Source: Planctomycetota bacterium (GTDB taxonomy: Bacteria; Planctomycetota; UBA1135; UBA2386). From it: a stretch of DNA of 64,000 bases. Where the stretch lies: assembly GCA_016716265.1 (NCBI GenBank), contig JADJWQ010000006.1, forward strand, positions 310,001 through 374,000, given 5' to 3'. The position numbers and the translations under genes were made by a program. Shown here in pieces: positions 50,258 through 58,957 of the stretch. How positions within the stretch are numbered: position 1 is the first letter of the stretch; each line of letters opens with the position of its first letter. The notes under the pieces were generated by a model. It worked only from the letters and a program-made list of their open reading frames with translations. It was not told the origin of the DNA and ran no database searches.

Positions 50258-51208
50258 TCACTGCACGTCGAGGATCAGGCGCAGTCCGTTCGAGCTGATG
50301 AATCCGAGCGGATTGGTACCCGGCGAGTCCACGACGGACTGCATGTGCAAACGGGCGCCCGCGAGCGCCGGCACGTTCGGGATCGGGATCTGGTGCAGCA
50401 CGGTCGCACCGACCGGTGCGAAGCCGGGCGAGAACTCCGAGCCCACGTTGAGGAAGCAGCCCGGCATGCCGATCACGGTCAGGTCGAGCCCGGGCTCGAT
50501 CGAGGTGATCCCGAACAGCAGGATGCCGGCCGTGCTCGCCGCCGGGATCGAGGTCGTCTCGGCCGTCGCCGTGCTGCCGATCACCGGCCGCGCGACGCCG
50601 CGCAGTCCGAGCGCCGGCGTGCCACAGCCCGTGCCGTAGGGGATCGAGCGGGCGAAGTTCGATCCCGGGGTGTAGTAGATGGTGCCGTTCCACACGCGCG
50701 GGTCGAACAGCGTGCTGCTGAACAGCGCCGCGGTCGCCGAGCCGCACGACAACGTCATGTCCGCGTTCGAGTAGACCTGGTTCGAGCCATTGCCGTTCGT
50801 GTACGAGGCGCCGACGCCGTTGTAGGCGATCGCGAGGCCGTAGCTGCCCGGCGCGATCGTGACCGGCTGCGCGAAGGTCGCATTGGTCGGCGTTCCCGGG
50901 GCACCTCCCACGAAGGTGTTGCTGCTCCCGGCGAGCGTCCAGGCCGCCGCGTTGGTCTGGTTGCCGACGTAGGTGTTGCCGGCGCCGGTCAGGTAGACGT
51001 CGACCGTGCCCTGCAGTCCGGTCCCCGCCAGGATGTTCAGGTCGAACGCGGTGATCGCGATGCCGATGTTGAGCTGGATGTCGAAGTAGACGGTGACGCC
51101 GGGCGTCGACCGGCCATTGTTGTTCGCGAACGTCGTCGTCAGCGACGACTGCGAAGCGGCGGCGCCAACGAGAGTCAGCGCGGCGACGAGGATGCGGATT
51201 CGGTTCAT
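50258..51208 (-). CDS. secreted protein of unknown function, 316 aa
   Basis: A signal peptide (MNRIRILVAALTLVGAAASQ) precedes a beta-rich protein with many Gly, Thr, Asn and Ala residues. The C-terminal segment PIPNVPALAGARLHMQSVV matches the protein at 374-1540, and the order of features is the same, so the two are probably members of one family. No function is known. The leader is pyrimidine-rich and holds a 14 bp direct repeat. It converges on the macrodomain pseudogene. Confidence 0.8.
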   Translation of the reverse strand: MNRIRILVAALTLVGAAASQSSLTTTFANNNGRSTPGVTVYFDIQLNIGIAITAFDLNILAGTGLQGTVDVYLTGAGNTYVGNQTNAAAWTLAGSSNTFVGGAPGTPTNATFAQPVTIAPGSYGLAIAYNGVGASYTNGNGSNQVYSNADMTLSCGSATAALFSSTLFDPRVWNGTIYYTPGSNFARSIPYGTGCGTPALGLRGVARPVIGSTATAETTSIPAASTAGILLFGITSIEPGLDLTVIGMPGCFLNVGSEFSPGFAPVGATVLHQIPIPNVPALAGARLHMQSVVDSPGTNPLGFISSNGLRLILDVQ

Positions 51209-51210
51209 CG

Positions 51211-51247
51211 TGAGAGCGGAACGGAGAAAGCGGAACGGAGAGAGCGG
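51211..51247. repeat. 14-bp direct repeat in the leader of a secreted-protein gene
   Basis: GCGGAACGGAGAAA and GCGGAACGGAGAGA follow one another, with a partial third copy (GCGGAG). On the coding strand this gives a polypyrimidine leader (TCTCCGTTCCGC) just before the ATG at 51208. Confidence 0.8.
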
Positions 51248-51351
51248 AGGGCGCGACGCGGCGCACGACCACGTCACCGCGACCCGACTCGAACGATGCC
51301 GCGCATCGCCGCCCGCCGGAAGCCCCCGCCCGAGCTTCCCGGCGAGGCTGC

Positions 51352-52482
51352 TCAGCGCCGCCCGCGCCGCGCCCGGTCCGGATCGCCCGCCGGCGCCGGC
51401 TCCACCGCGCGCCCCTGCCACCAGCGCAGCCAGCCGTCGCGATCCCCGACCGCGATGCGCTCGCCCGTCAGCACCCGCAGGCCGGCCGTGCAGGCGCGGC
51501 CGAGCTCGGGAGTCCCGACGCGCAGACCCTCGACGAGCTTGCGCAGGGCGTCCTCGCGGTAGTCCGGCGACATCAGCCACGCGGCGACGTAGAGGTTCGC
51601 GAAGTGGGACGGCTCGCCGCTCTCGACCGCGGCGCGCAGGTGCGCGTAGGGATTGTCGCGCACGCTGTCGATGCCGAGCGGCCAGATCACGAAGGACTGC
51701 CGCGCGAGCGCGACGCGCGCGTTGGGGAGGTCGTCGCCGCGCAGCCGGAGCGTGCCCGGCAGCAGGTCGATGCGGATCTCGACCACGCGCCGTACGCCCT
51801 CGGGTGCGAGACCCGGCACCGTGTACGGCAGCCGCAGCTCCGCGCCGGCCGCCGCGAAGTCGACCGTCTCGGGCAGCGTGACGACGTCGTCGAACTCGCG
51901 GCGGGTCTGGTCGTCGAACGCGCTCGTGTCGACGACCGACCAGCTCACCAGGAACCGCGCGGCCTTCGACTCCGAGCGGTCGGCGCCGATCAGCGCGATG
52001 TCGGTGCGCGCGCCGCGGGGGATCCGCAGCGCGAGTGTCAGCTCCGCCCCGAGTGCCGGCAGCGCCTTCGTCGCGAGCTCGAGGCGCGCGTCGCGCGCCG
52101 CCTCCGTCTCCCATTGGAGTCCGTCCGCCAGCCGCTGGAATCGCGCGATCTGCCCGCGTGCCCAGGCGGGCGCCGCCGGGCGGTCGTGGCTGGCGACGAG
52201 CGCGCGCAGCAGGTCGAGCTCGCGGTCGACCAGCGCGCGCTGCATCTGCGCGACGACGTCGGCGTAGTAGTCGTCGACCGCGCGCGCCTGCGGATCGCCC
52301 GACCCGCCGCGCAGCGGCACTGTCACCGGCGTGACGTCGAGCGGGACGACCGCGAGGTCCGGGTCGTCCTCGACCACGTAGGTGACGCAGCCGGGCAGCA
52401 GGCACAGCCCGGCTGCGAGGGCGGCCGCGCGGGCCGCCCCGGACACGTCACGCGTCGCCGTCCTGCTCGTCGTCGGCCTCAT
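51352..52482 (-). CDS. lipoprotein of unknown function
   Basis: A protein of about 376 residues with lipobox LLPGC, so probably anchored in a membrane. The mature part begins with Pro/Val/Asp-rich sequence, then a helical region and mixed beta sequence (ELTLALRIPRGARTDIALIG); no family is recognised. The start is uncertain: ATG at 52482 overlaps rpsA by 35 nt, while a GTG at 52446 begins 1 nt after the rpsA stop and gives a good signal peptide (MSGAARAAALAAGLCLLPGC). In either case it is likely co-transcribed with rpsA. Confidence 0.72.
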   Translation of the reverse strand: MRPTTSRTATRDVSGAARAAALAAGLCLLPGCVTYVVEDDPDLAVVPLDVTPVTVPLRGGSGDPQARAVDDYYADVVAQMQRALVDRELDLLRALVASHDRPAAPAWARGQIARFQRLADGLQWETEAARDARLELATKALPALGAELTLALRIPRGARTDIALIGADRSESKAARFLVSWSVVDTSAFDDQTRREFDDVVTLPETVDFAAAGAELRLPYTVPGLAPEGVRRVVEIRIDLLPGTLRLRGDDLPNARVALARQSFVIWPLGIDSVRDNPYAHLRAAVESGEPSHFANLYVAAWLMSPDYREDALRKLVEGLRVGTPELGRACTAGLRVLTGERIAVGDRDGWLRWWQGRAVEPAPAGDPDRARRGRR

Positions 52483-54298
52483 CGGCTTCCTCGGCAGCAG
52501 GCTTCTTCTTGGCACCCTTGCCCGCGCCGCTCTCGGCGTCGCGGATGCGCCCGGCGAGACCCGCCAGCTGCGACGCCAGCGCGCCGAGCTGCTGCGGCTC
52601 CGGCTCGACCTCGGCGAAGCCGCCGCCCTCGGTCTCGGCCTCGGCCTCGTCGAAGTGGGTCTGGATCAGCGTCAGGCCGATCTTGCGCTCGTCGGGATCG
52701 ATCTTGATGACGCGGACCTCGACGCGCTGCCCGATCTTCACGATGTCCTCGGGGTTGTCGACCTTGTGGTCGGCCAGCTCCGAGACGTGCAGCAGGCCCT
52801 CGAGACCGGGCTCGAGCTCGACGAACACGCCGAAGTTCGTGATCTTCGTGACCGTGCCCGGGACGCTGTCGCCGATGTGGTAGCGGGCCGGGATGTCCAT
52901 CGACCACGGGTCGGCCTGGAGCTGCTTGAGACCGAGCGCGATGCGCTTCTTCTCCTGGTCCACGGACAGGACCACGCACTCGACCTCCTCGCCCTTCTTC
53001 ACGACCTCGGACGGGTGCGTGATCTTCTTCGTCCACGACATGTCCGTGATGTGCAGCAGGCCGTCGATGCCCTCCTGCAGCTCGATGAACGCGCCGTAGT
53101 TGGTGAGGTTGCGCACGCGGCCGCGGATGATGGTGCCCGGCGGGTAGCTCTCCGACACCATGTCCCAGGGGTTCACCTCGGTCTGCTTCATGCCGAGGCT
53201 GATCTCCTGCTTCTCCTTGTTGACCTCGAGCACGACGACCTCGACCTGGTCGCCGATCGACACGACCTCGCGCGGATCGTTGACGCGCTTGGTCCAGGAC
53301 ATCTCGGAGATGTGCACCAGGCCCTCGACGCCGTCCTCCAGCTTGACGAAAGCGCCGTAGGACATGAGGTTGACGACCTCGCCGGTGACCCGCGCATTGA
53401 CGGGGTACTTGTCCTCGATGTTCTCCCAGGGGCTCGGCGTCTTCTGCTTGATGCCCAGCGCGATGCGCTCGCGGTCGCGGTCGATCTTGAGGACCTTGAC
53501 CTCGACCTCGTCGTCGATCGACACCATCTCCGACGGATGGTTGATGCGACCCCACGACATGTCGGTGATGTGCAGCAGACCGTCGAGGCCGCCGAGGTCG
53601 ACGAACACGCCGAAGTCGGCGATGTTCTTGACGACACCCTTGCGGACCTGGCCCTCCTCGATCTCCGACAGCAGGCGCTGCTTGAGCTCCTCGCGCTCCT
53701 CCTCGATCAGCTTGCGGCGCGAGATGACGATGTTCATCCGCTCCTCGTCGATCTTGATGATGCGCGCCTTGATCGTCTGACCGATGTATTCGGCGACGTC
53801 GCCGGTGCGGCGGATGTTGACCTGCGAGGCCGGCAGGAACACCGGCACGCCGATGTCGACGAGCAGGCCACCCTTGATCTTGCGGAGCACGGCGCCCTCG
53901 ACGACATCGCCCTCCTTGTGGGTCTCGATGATCGTCTCCCAGCCGCGGATGCGATCCGCCTTGCGCTTGCTGAGGTCGATGTAGCCGTCCTCGTCGAGGA
54001 TCGCCTCGACGAGACACTCGATCTCGAGGCCCGGCACCACGGTGGCCGGATCGTCGAACTCGTCGAGCGGGATGCGACCCTCGGCCTTGTAGCCGACGTC
54101 GACGAACACGCTGCCGTCCTCGAGGACGCGCAGCACCCTGCCCTTGACGATCTCCTGCGGGGCGACCTGACCGACCGTCGCACCCATCGCTTCGTCGAGT
54201 TGCTCGGACGACGTCTCGCCGAGCGTTTCGTTCATCAGCGAGTCGAGCTGCTCGGGGTCGAGAGCGAACTGCTTGACGAGTTGTTTACCGGACCGCAT
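52448..54298 (-). CDS. rpsA: 30S ribosomal protein S1
   Basis: A 616-residue protein with six S1 RNA-binding domains (each of the form GxVxxIxxFGVFVxLxxGxxGLLHxSxM), followed by an Ala/Glu/Lys-rich tail. S1 binds mRNA leaders, helping initiation at unstructured or pyrimidine-rich sites. The stop is TGA. It lies downstream of the cmk-plsC fusion, a gene order (cmk-plsC-rpsA) seen in many bacteria, with a 168 nt gap. Confidence 0.96.
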   Translation of the reverse strand: MRSGKQLVKQFALDPEQLDSLMNETLGETSSEQLDEAMGATVGQVAPQEIVKGRVLRVLEDGSVFVDVGYKAEGRIPLDEFDDPATVVPGLEIECLVEAILDEDGYIDLSKRKADRIRGWETIIETHKEGDVVEGAVLRKIKGGLLVDIGVPVFLPASQVNIRRTGDVAEYIGQTIKARIIKIDEERMNIVISRRKLIEEEREELKQRLLSEIEEGQVRKGVVKNIADFGVFVDLGGLDGLLHITDMSWGRINHPSEMVSIDDEVEVKVLKIDRDRERIALGIKQKTPSPWENIEDKYPVNARVTGEVVNLMSYGAFVKLEDGVEGLVHISEMSWTKRVNDPREVVSIGDQVEVVVLEVNKEKQEISLGMKQTEVNPWDMVSESYPPGTIIRGRVRNLTNYGAFIELQEGIDGLLHITDMSWTKKITHPSEVVKKGEEVECVVLSVDQEKKRIALGLKQLQADPWSMDIPARYHIGDSVPGTVTKITNFGVFVELEPGLEGLLHVSELADHKVDNPEDIVKIGQRVEVRVIKIDPDERKIGLTLIQTHFDEAEAETEGGGFAEVEPEPQQLGALASQLAGLAGRIRDAESGAGKGAKKKPAAEEADEADDEQDGDA

Positions 54299-54466
54299 GC
54301 GCTGCCTGTGGATAGGACTTCATGGAAGGGCCCGCCGCACACGCGCGCGGCTCGGGCCGGAACGAGGCGTCGCACCACCACCGGCGGGCAGCGCGTGCGA
54401 CGCGACGACGATCGCCAGGCGTGAGCGCCCGGCGTGAGCGGAGAGCGGGGTGCGAGGCGGTGCCCG

Positions 54467-55870
54467 TCACACGTCCCCCGCGAGAATGCGAACCTGCTGC
54501 CGCACGCGCTCGAGACCGCCCTCGGTGAGGACGTCCGCGGCGGGCAGCGCGGGACCGAAGTGGATCTCGCAGCGTACCGGTCGGATCCATTTCGCGCCGC
54601 GGCCGAACGCCCGACCGGCACCGCGGATGCCGATCGGCACGACCGGACAGCGCGCGCGCCGCACCAGCAGCAGCACCCCGCGCTGGAACTCGTGGACGTG
54701 GCCGTCGTCGCTGCGCGTGCCCTCGGGGAACACGCAGACCGCGCGGCCGGCCGCCAGCGCCTGCGCGGCGGCGCCGAGCCCGCCGCGCGCCGAGCCGTCC
54801 TTGTCGACGAACAGCGTGCCCTGCCAGCGGATCATCGCGCCGAACACCGGCACGCGCGCGAGCGTGCGGCGGGCCAGGAAGTGCACGGTGCGACCGACGG
54901 CGGTGCCGACCAGCGGCGGGTCGAGGAAGCTCTGGTGGTTGGCGATCAGCAGCACGGCGCCACGCGCGGGCACGTGCTCCGCACCCACGCGCCGGCGGCG
55001 TAGCCAGACCCTGATGAACAGCCGGGCGACGGCGTGGCTGAGCCAGTAGAACCACGGCACGAGGCCGGAGTAGCGCTCCGGCGCCCCCGCCGGTGGCGCG
55101 GCTGTCGCGGCCCGCCCCGCGGCCGGCGCGGCGACGCCGATCCGCGCGGCGAGCAGTTCGACCACCTCGTCGACCGTCAGCGCCGACGTGTCGACGCGCT
55201 CGGCGTCGTCCGCCGCGCGCAGCGGCGAGAGCTCCCGGCCGGCGTCGCGCGCGTCGCGCTCGGCGATCGCCGCGCGCACGGCCTCGAACGACACGTCGCG
55301 GCCGCGCGCCAGCTCCTCGGCGTGGCGGCGCGCCGCGCGGACGTCGAGGTCGGCGTCGAGGAAGAACTTGTGCGGCGCGTCGGGGAACACGACCGTGCCG
55401 ATGTCGCGGCCGTCGACGACCGCCGGTCCGCCGGCGTCGACGAAGCGCCGCTGGAGTGCGCGCGCGAACTCGCGGACGACCGCGAGTTGCGACAGCGGCG
55501 ACACCAGCCGGTCGACTGCCTGCGCGCGCAGCTCGGCATCGCCGAGCCGGCGGCCGGCGACGGTCGGCGTGCCGTCGTGGTCGAGGGCGACGCCGAGCTG
55601 CTGCAGGTCCACGCCCAGCAGCGCTGCGGAGAGCTCCGCCGCGGTCGCGTCCGCGCCGCTGCGCAGCACGCCGCGCTCCAACAGGCACCAGGTCAGCGCC
55701 CGGTAGCTCGCGCCGGTGTCGAGGCGGTGCCAGCCGAGGCGTCGGGCCAGCTCGCGCGCCACCGTGCTCTTGCCCGCGCCGGCCGGCCCGTCGAGGGCCA
55801 CGACCTGCAGTGGCGTGCGCGCGGCGTCGCGGCGGGCCAAGGGGGCGAGCGTCTGGGAATCGGCGGACAT
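54467..55870 (-). CDS. cmk: cytidylate kinase fused to 1-acylglycerol-3-phosphate acyltransferase
   Basis: One 467-residue frame encodes two enzymes. Residues about 20-240 are cytidylate kinase: Walker A DGPAGAGKSTVAREL, the DTGASYRALTW block and DGRDIGTVVFPDAPHKFFLDA. Residues about 260-467 are a PlsC-type acyltransferase: NHQSFLDPP (the HX4D motif) and FPEGTRS. Cmk phosphorylates CMP and dCMP; PlsC makes phosphatidic acid. Separate cmk and plsC genes are neighbours elsewhere, so fusion of adjacent genes is natural. A gap-free Ala/Pro-rich linker joins them and no frameshift is needed. Confidence 0.93.
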   Translation of the reverse strand: MSADSQTLAPLARRDAARTPLQVVALDGPAGAGKSTVARELARRLGWHRLDTGASYRALTWCLLERGVLRSGADATAAELSAALLGVDLQQLGVALDHDGTPTVAGRRLGDAELRAQAVDRLVSPLSQLAVVREFARALQRRFVDAGGPAVVDGRDIGTVVFPDAPHKFFLDADLDVRAARRHAEELARGRDVSFEAVRAAIAERDARDAGRELSPLRAADDAERVDTSALTVDEVVELLAARIGVAAPAAGRAATAAPPAGAPERYSGLVPWFYWLSHAVARLFIRVWLRRRRVGAEHVPARGAVLLIANHQSFLDPPLVGTAVGRTVHFLARRTLARVPVFGAMIRWQGTLFVDKDGSARGGLGAAAQALAAGRAVCVFPEGTRSDDGHVHEFQRGVLLLVRRARCPVVPIGIRGAGRAFGRGAKWIRPVRCEIHFGPALPAADVLTEGGLERVRQQVRILAGDV

Positions 55871-55988
55871 GCGAACGGTCGCGCCGCGCGGCGCGAAACA
55901 CCGTGTCCGGCGCCGGAGGCCGGATGGGGAGGGCCGAGAAAGCTAGCGACGACCGCCGACCAGCGCAATGGGCCACGGGGCTCGCGGC

Positions 55989-56828
55989 TCAGGAGAACGC
56001 ACGCGGCCCGGGCTCGGGGGCCGGTTCGCCAGCCGGTCCGACCGTCCGCAGCGCGCCGGCCGACGGCCCCGGCCCGCCGTCGTGCCGCAGGTGCAGGCCG
56101 GCCTCGTCGAAGGCCGGCAGCACCGCGTACTCGCCGGTCCGGCCGTCGCCGAGCGACCAGCTCCCGCGCGCCGCCCGGTGGACGTGCCCGAACACCAGCA
56201 GCTCGGCGCCCGAGACCGCGAACGCAGTGTCGATCGCGGCGCGCGTCGCGTCGTAGCGCTGCTCGAACTCGCCGGGCTCGTGACCCGCACGGCTCTCCGC
56301 GCGCAGCCGACCAGCGATGCGGAAGCACACCCGGTCAGGCGCGAGCGCCTTGATCAGCCGCGTCAGCGGACCGCGCAGCAACGGCTTGGACCGCTGGTAG
56401 CCGACGTCGCGCAGACAGGTCTCGTCGCCGTGCAGCGCGAGCGTGGGCCGCCCGCCGAGCTGCAGCGCAAGCCCGCCGGCGACCACCCGGCAGCCGGTGC
56501 GCCGGGCGAAGCGCCGTCCGAGCAGGAAGTCGCGATTGCCGTGCAGCACGGTGACCGGCACCCCCACCCCCGTGCACGCGGCGAGCGCGGCGACCATCCG
56601 CCCCCAGCCGTCGAGCCGGAGCTGCGCGTCGGTCGCGTAGAACTCGAACAGGTCGCCGAGGATCAGCACGCGGGTGCGCGCCGGCTCGGCCGCGGCGTCC
56701 GCCAGCACCCGCTCGAGCCAGCCGAGCACCGCACCGCCCGCGCGCGGCACGTGCAGGTCGGACAGCAGGATCGTCCGCGGCCGGTCGTCGTCGCGCGCGG
56801 TCTCGATCCGCGTGCCGAGCACCCTCAT
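55989..56828 (-). CDS. lpxH: UDP-2,3-diacylglucosamine diphosphatase
   Basis: Calcineurin-like phosphoesterase of 279 residues. LpxH hydrolyses UDP-2,3-diacylglucosamine to lipid X in lipid A synthesis, at the inner face of the membrane. The metal ligands are present: LLSDLHV, LILGDLFEFY, LHGNRDF, LALHGDE and FGHVHRAA. The ATG overlaps the stop codon of the GH42-like gene (ATGA). Other phosphoesterases of this superfamily are possible, but the motif spacing fits LpxH. Confidence 0.85.
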   Translation of the reverse strand: MRVLGTRIETARDDDRPRTILLSDLHVPRAGGAVLGWLERVLADAAAEPARTRVLILGDLFEFYATDAQLRLDGWGRMVAALAACTGVGVPVTVLHGNRDFLLGRRFARRTGCRVVAGGLALQLGGRPTLALHGDETCLRDVGYQRSKPLLRGPLTRLIKALAPDRVCFRIAGRLRAESRAGHEPGEFEQRYDATRAAIDTAFAVSGAELLVFGHVHRAARGSWSLGDGRTGEYAVLPAFDEAGLHLRHDGGPGPSAGALRTVGPAGEPAPEPGPRAFS

Positions 56829-58957
56829 TCGGGCGCCTCCAGCCGCAGCAGCAACGCGCCGAACGGGTCGAGCCGCAGGTCGAGGCGATCCCCGGTGCCG
56901 AGCTCGCGGCCGTCGCGCAGATCGATCGCCCGCGCGCGGAACGGCAGCCGCAGCTCGACCGGCCGCGGGCCGTCGGCGGCGAGCGTGCGGAGCAGCTCCG
57001 GCGCGTCGAGCGCCGCGACCCGGACCGCGCACAGCCGCGCGCCGTCCGCCCCGCGCAGGTGCAGCGTCTCGAGGCAGGTCGGCAGACCCGGCCCGCGCAC
57101 CAGCGCGCGCGGCCGCGCCCCGCACGCGTCGAGCACCCGGCGCACCCGGCGGCGCAGCTCGGCCGCCGCCGCGACGCGCTCGGGCACGAGGCGCAGCGAC
57201 GCGTACTCGCACGCGGCGAGGTTGAGGTAGAACGCGCGACCGCGGCCGCACGACGCTTCGATCTGCACCAGGTCGGCGCCGTCGGTGCGCTCGCCGAGCA
57301 GACCGCGCAGCCCGCGCTCGGCCAGCGCGACCCCGGACGGCAGCCGATGCGCGTCGGCGCCGCGCGCGTTCCGCACCAGCTGGTCGCTCCACGCGAGGCT
57401 GCGCGAGGTGATCCCGAACACGTCGTCGAGCGCGCCGCGCTCGCGCAGGTGCAGCGAGCCGTCGTAGAGCGCCGGACCGTGGTCGGCGAGCAGCACGCCG
57501 CCGCGCTCGGCGTAGGCGCGCAGCGCGGCGACCGCGGCATCGTCGAGCGCGAGACACGCGGCGAGGACGCAGAGCCGCGGTGCTGCGGACGCCCCCCGTT
57601 CGAGCTCGGCGGGCAGCGCGCGCGCGTCGACGAAGCGCGGCTGGAACCCGAGATCGTTGAACAGCCGCAGCCACGAGCGGCGCGCCTGCGCCGGCGTGCC
57701 GTGCTCGGCCTCGTAGCTCGAGAACCGGCGCGGCCAGGTGCGCCCGTCCCCCGCCGAGTCGAGCATCCAGTGCGCGCGCAGCGCGGGCTGCGATTCGACG
57801 ATCCAGATCGGGTCGCGCACGATCCGTGCACCGGCGAACGCCTCGGCCGCGCGACCGAGGTCGCCCAGGGCGTCGCCGACGGCGCGGCCGAACGCGCTCG
57901 GCCGGCGCGCGGCGTCGAGCACGTCGCCCGCGCTCCACACGATCAGCGCGTCGGTGCCGTGCGCGATCGCGTCCGCGACCCGCGCGCGCGTGAGCCCCTC
58001 CGGATCACCGTCGTGCGGCGGGAACACGGTGACCACGCGCAGCGCGGCGGGCGCCGCGAAGCAATCGGCGAGGTCGCGCGCGCCGCCGATGTCGTAGACC
58101 TCGTAGGCGCTCATCGCCGGCAGCAGCCGGAAGAAGTCGTGGCCGCCGAACGCCGATGGCTGCGGGATCCCGAACAGTCCGCAGGGCAGCTCGGGCGCCA
58201 GCTCGCGCGCCTTCGCGAGTCCCGCGCCGACCGCCGCCGCGAACAGCTCGTCGGTGAACTCGAGCTGATCGCTCCATGGCGAGAGGTTCCCTGGCAGGGT
58301 CGCGAGCTGCAGCTCGCGCCCGCGGATCTGCGCGGTCGTGACCGGCAGCACCTCGTCGAACGACCGGCAGGTCGTCCCCCAGCGCGCGTCGAGCGCCGCG
58401 ATGTCGCCCCCCGAGCGGGCGCGCAGCCAGTCGCGGAACGCAGTGCGGAACGCGTCGCTGCCGCAGATGTCGAGCGGGTTCGCGTGGCGCGTCGCGGAGG
58501 CCTCGTCGGCGAGCGACGCGAACCGCGGCCCCGCCGGCAGCGCCGCCGCGAGCCGCGCCTCGATCACGCCGAGCATGCTGGCGATCACCGCCTGGTCGGC
58601 GAGACAGGTCGGCCGCACCAGCAGGTCCGGGTCGCGCGTCTGCCAGTAGCGATCGAACCACGGCTGCCACTGGGAGTCGCGCAGCTCGAGGACGCCCTTG
58701 CCGGCGAGCTGGTCGGTGTAGAAGCCGAGCCCGACCGCGCGTGCCGGCGCGACCGCCTCGGCGGCGGTCGCACTGACCGCGGTGAAGCCGAGCGCCCGCG
58801 CGGCGCTGTGGAACGCCTCGTCCCACGGCTCCGCGCCGTGGCGCCACAGCACCGCATCGAAGCGCGGCCGACGCTGGGCGGGCGCCGGCGGCGCGGTCGC
58901 GACCAGCACACCGAGCGCGAGCGCGACCAGCGCGGTGCGGTGCCGGGGGCCGCTCAC
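56825..58957 (-). CDS. exported GH42-like / glutamine-amidotransferase-fold protein
   Basis: A 710-residue protein with a signal peptide (ending AAPPAPAQ). The N-terminal half has a TIM-barrel-like pattern distantly like beta-galactosidases (HGAEPWDEAFHSAARALGF, RFDWLRAR-like segments). The middle half resembles the amidotransferase-fold domain of GH42 enzymes (ALDDAAVAALRAYAERGGVL, LLADHGPALYDG). I cannot identify catalytic Glu residues with confidence, so the activity is uncertain. The GTG start at 58957 overlaps the NtrC stop codon (GTGA), and the stop codon overlaps lpxH. Confidence 0.65.
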   Translation of the reverse strand: MSGPRHRTALVALALGVLVATAPPAPAQRRPRFDAVLWRHGAEPWDEAFHSAARALGFTAVSATAAEAVAPARAVGLGFYTDQLAGKGVLELRDSQWQPWFDRYWQTRDPDLLVRPTCLADQAVIASMLGVIEARLAAALPAGPRFASLADEASATRHANPLDICGSDAFRTAFRDWLRARSGGDIAALDARWGTTCRSFDEVLPVTTAQIRGRELQLATLPGNLSPWSDQLEFTDELFAAAVGAGLAKARELAPELPCGLFGIPQPSAFGGHDFFRLLPAMSAYEVYDIGGARDLADCFAAPAALRVVTVFPPHDGDPEGLTRARVADAIAHGTDALIVWSAGDVLDAARRPSAFGRAVGDALGDLGRAAEAFAGARIVRDPIWIVESQPALRAHWMLDSAGDGRTWPRRFSSYEAEHGTPAQARRSWLRLFNDLGFQPRFVDARALPAELERGASAAPRLCVLAACLALDDAAVAALRAYAERGGVLLADHGPALYDGSLHLRERGALDDVFGITSRSLAWSDQLVRNARGADAHRLPSGVALAERGLRGLLGERTDGADLVQIEASCGRGRAFYLNLAACEYASLRLVPERVAAAAELRRRVRRVLDACGARPRALVRGPGLPTCLETLHLRGADGARLCAVRVAALDAPELLRTLAADGPRPVELRLPFRARAIDLRDGRELGTGDRLDLRLDPFGALLLRLEAPE

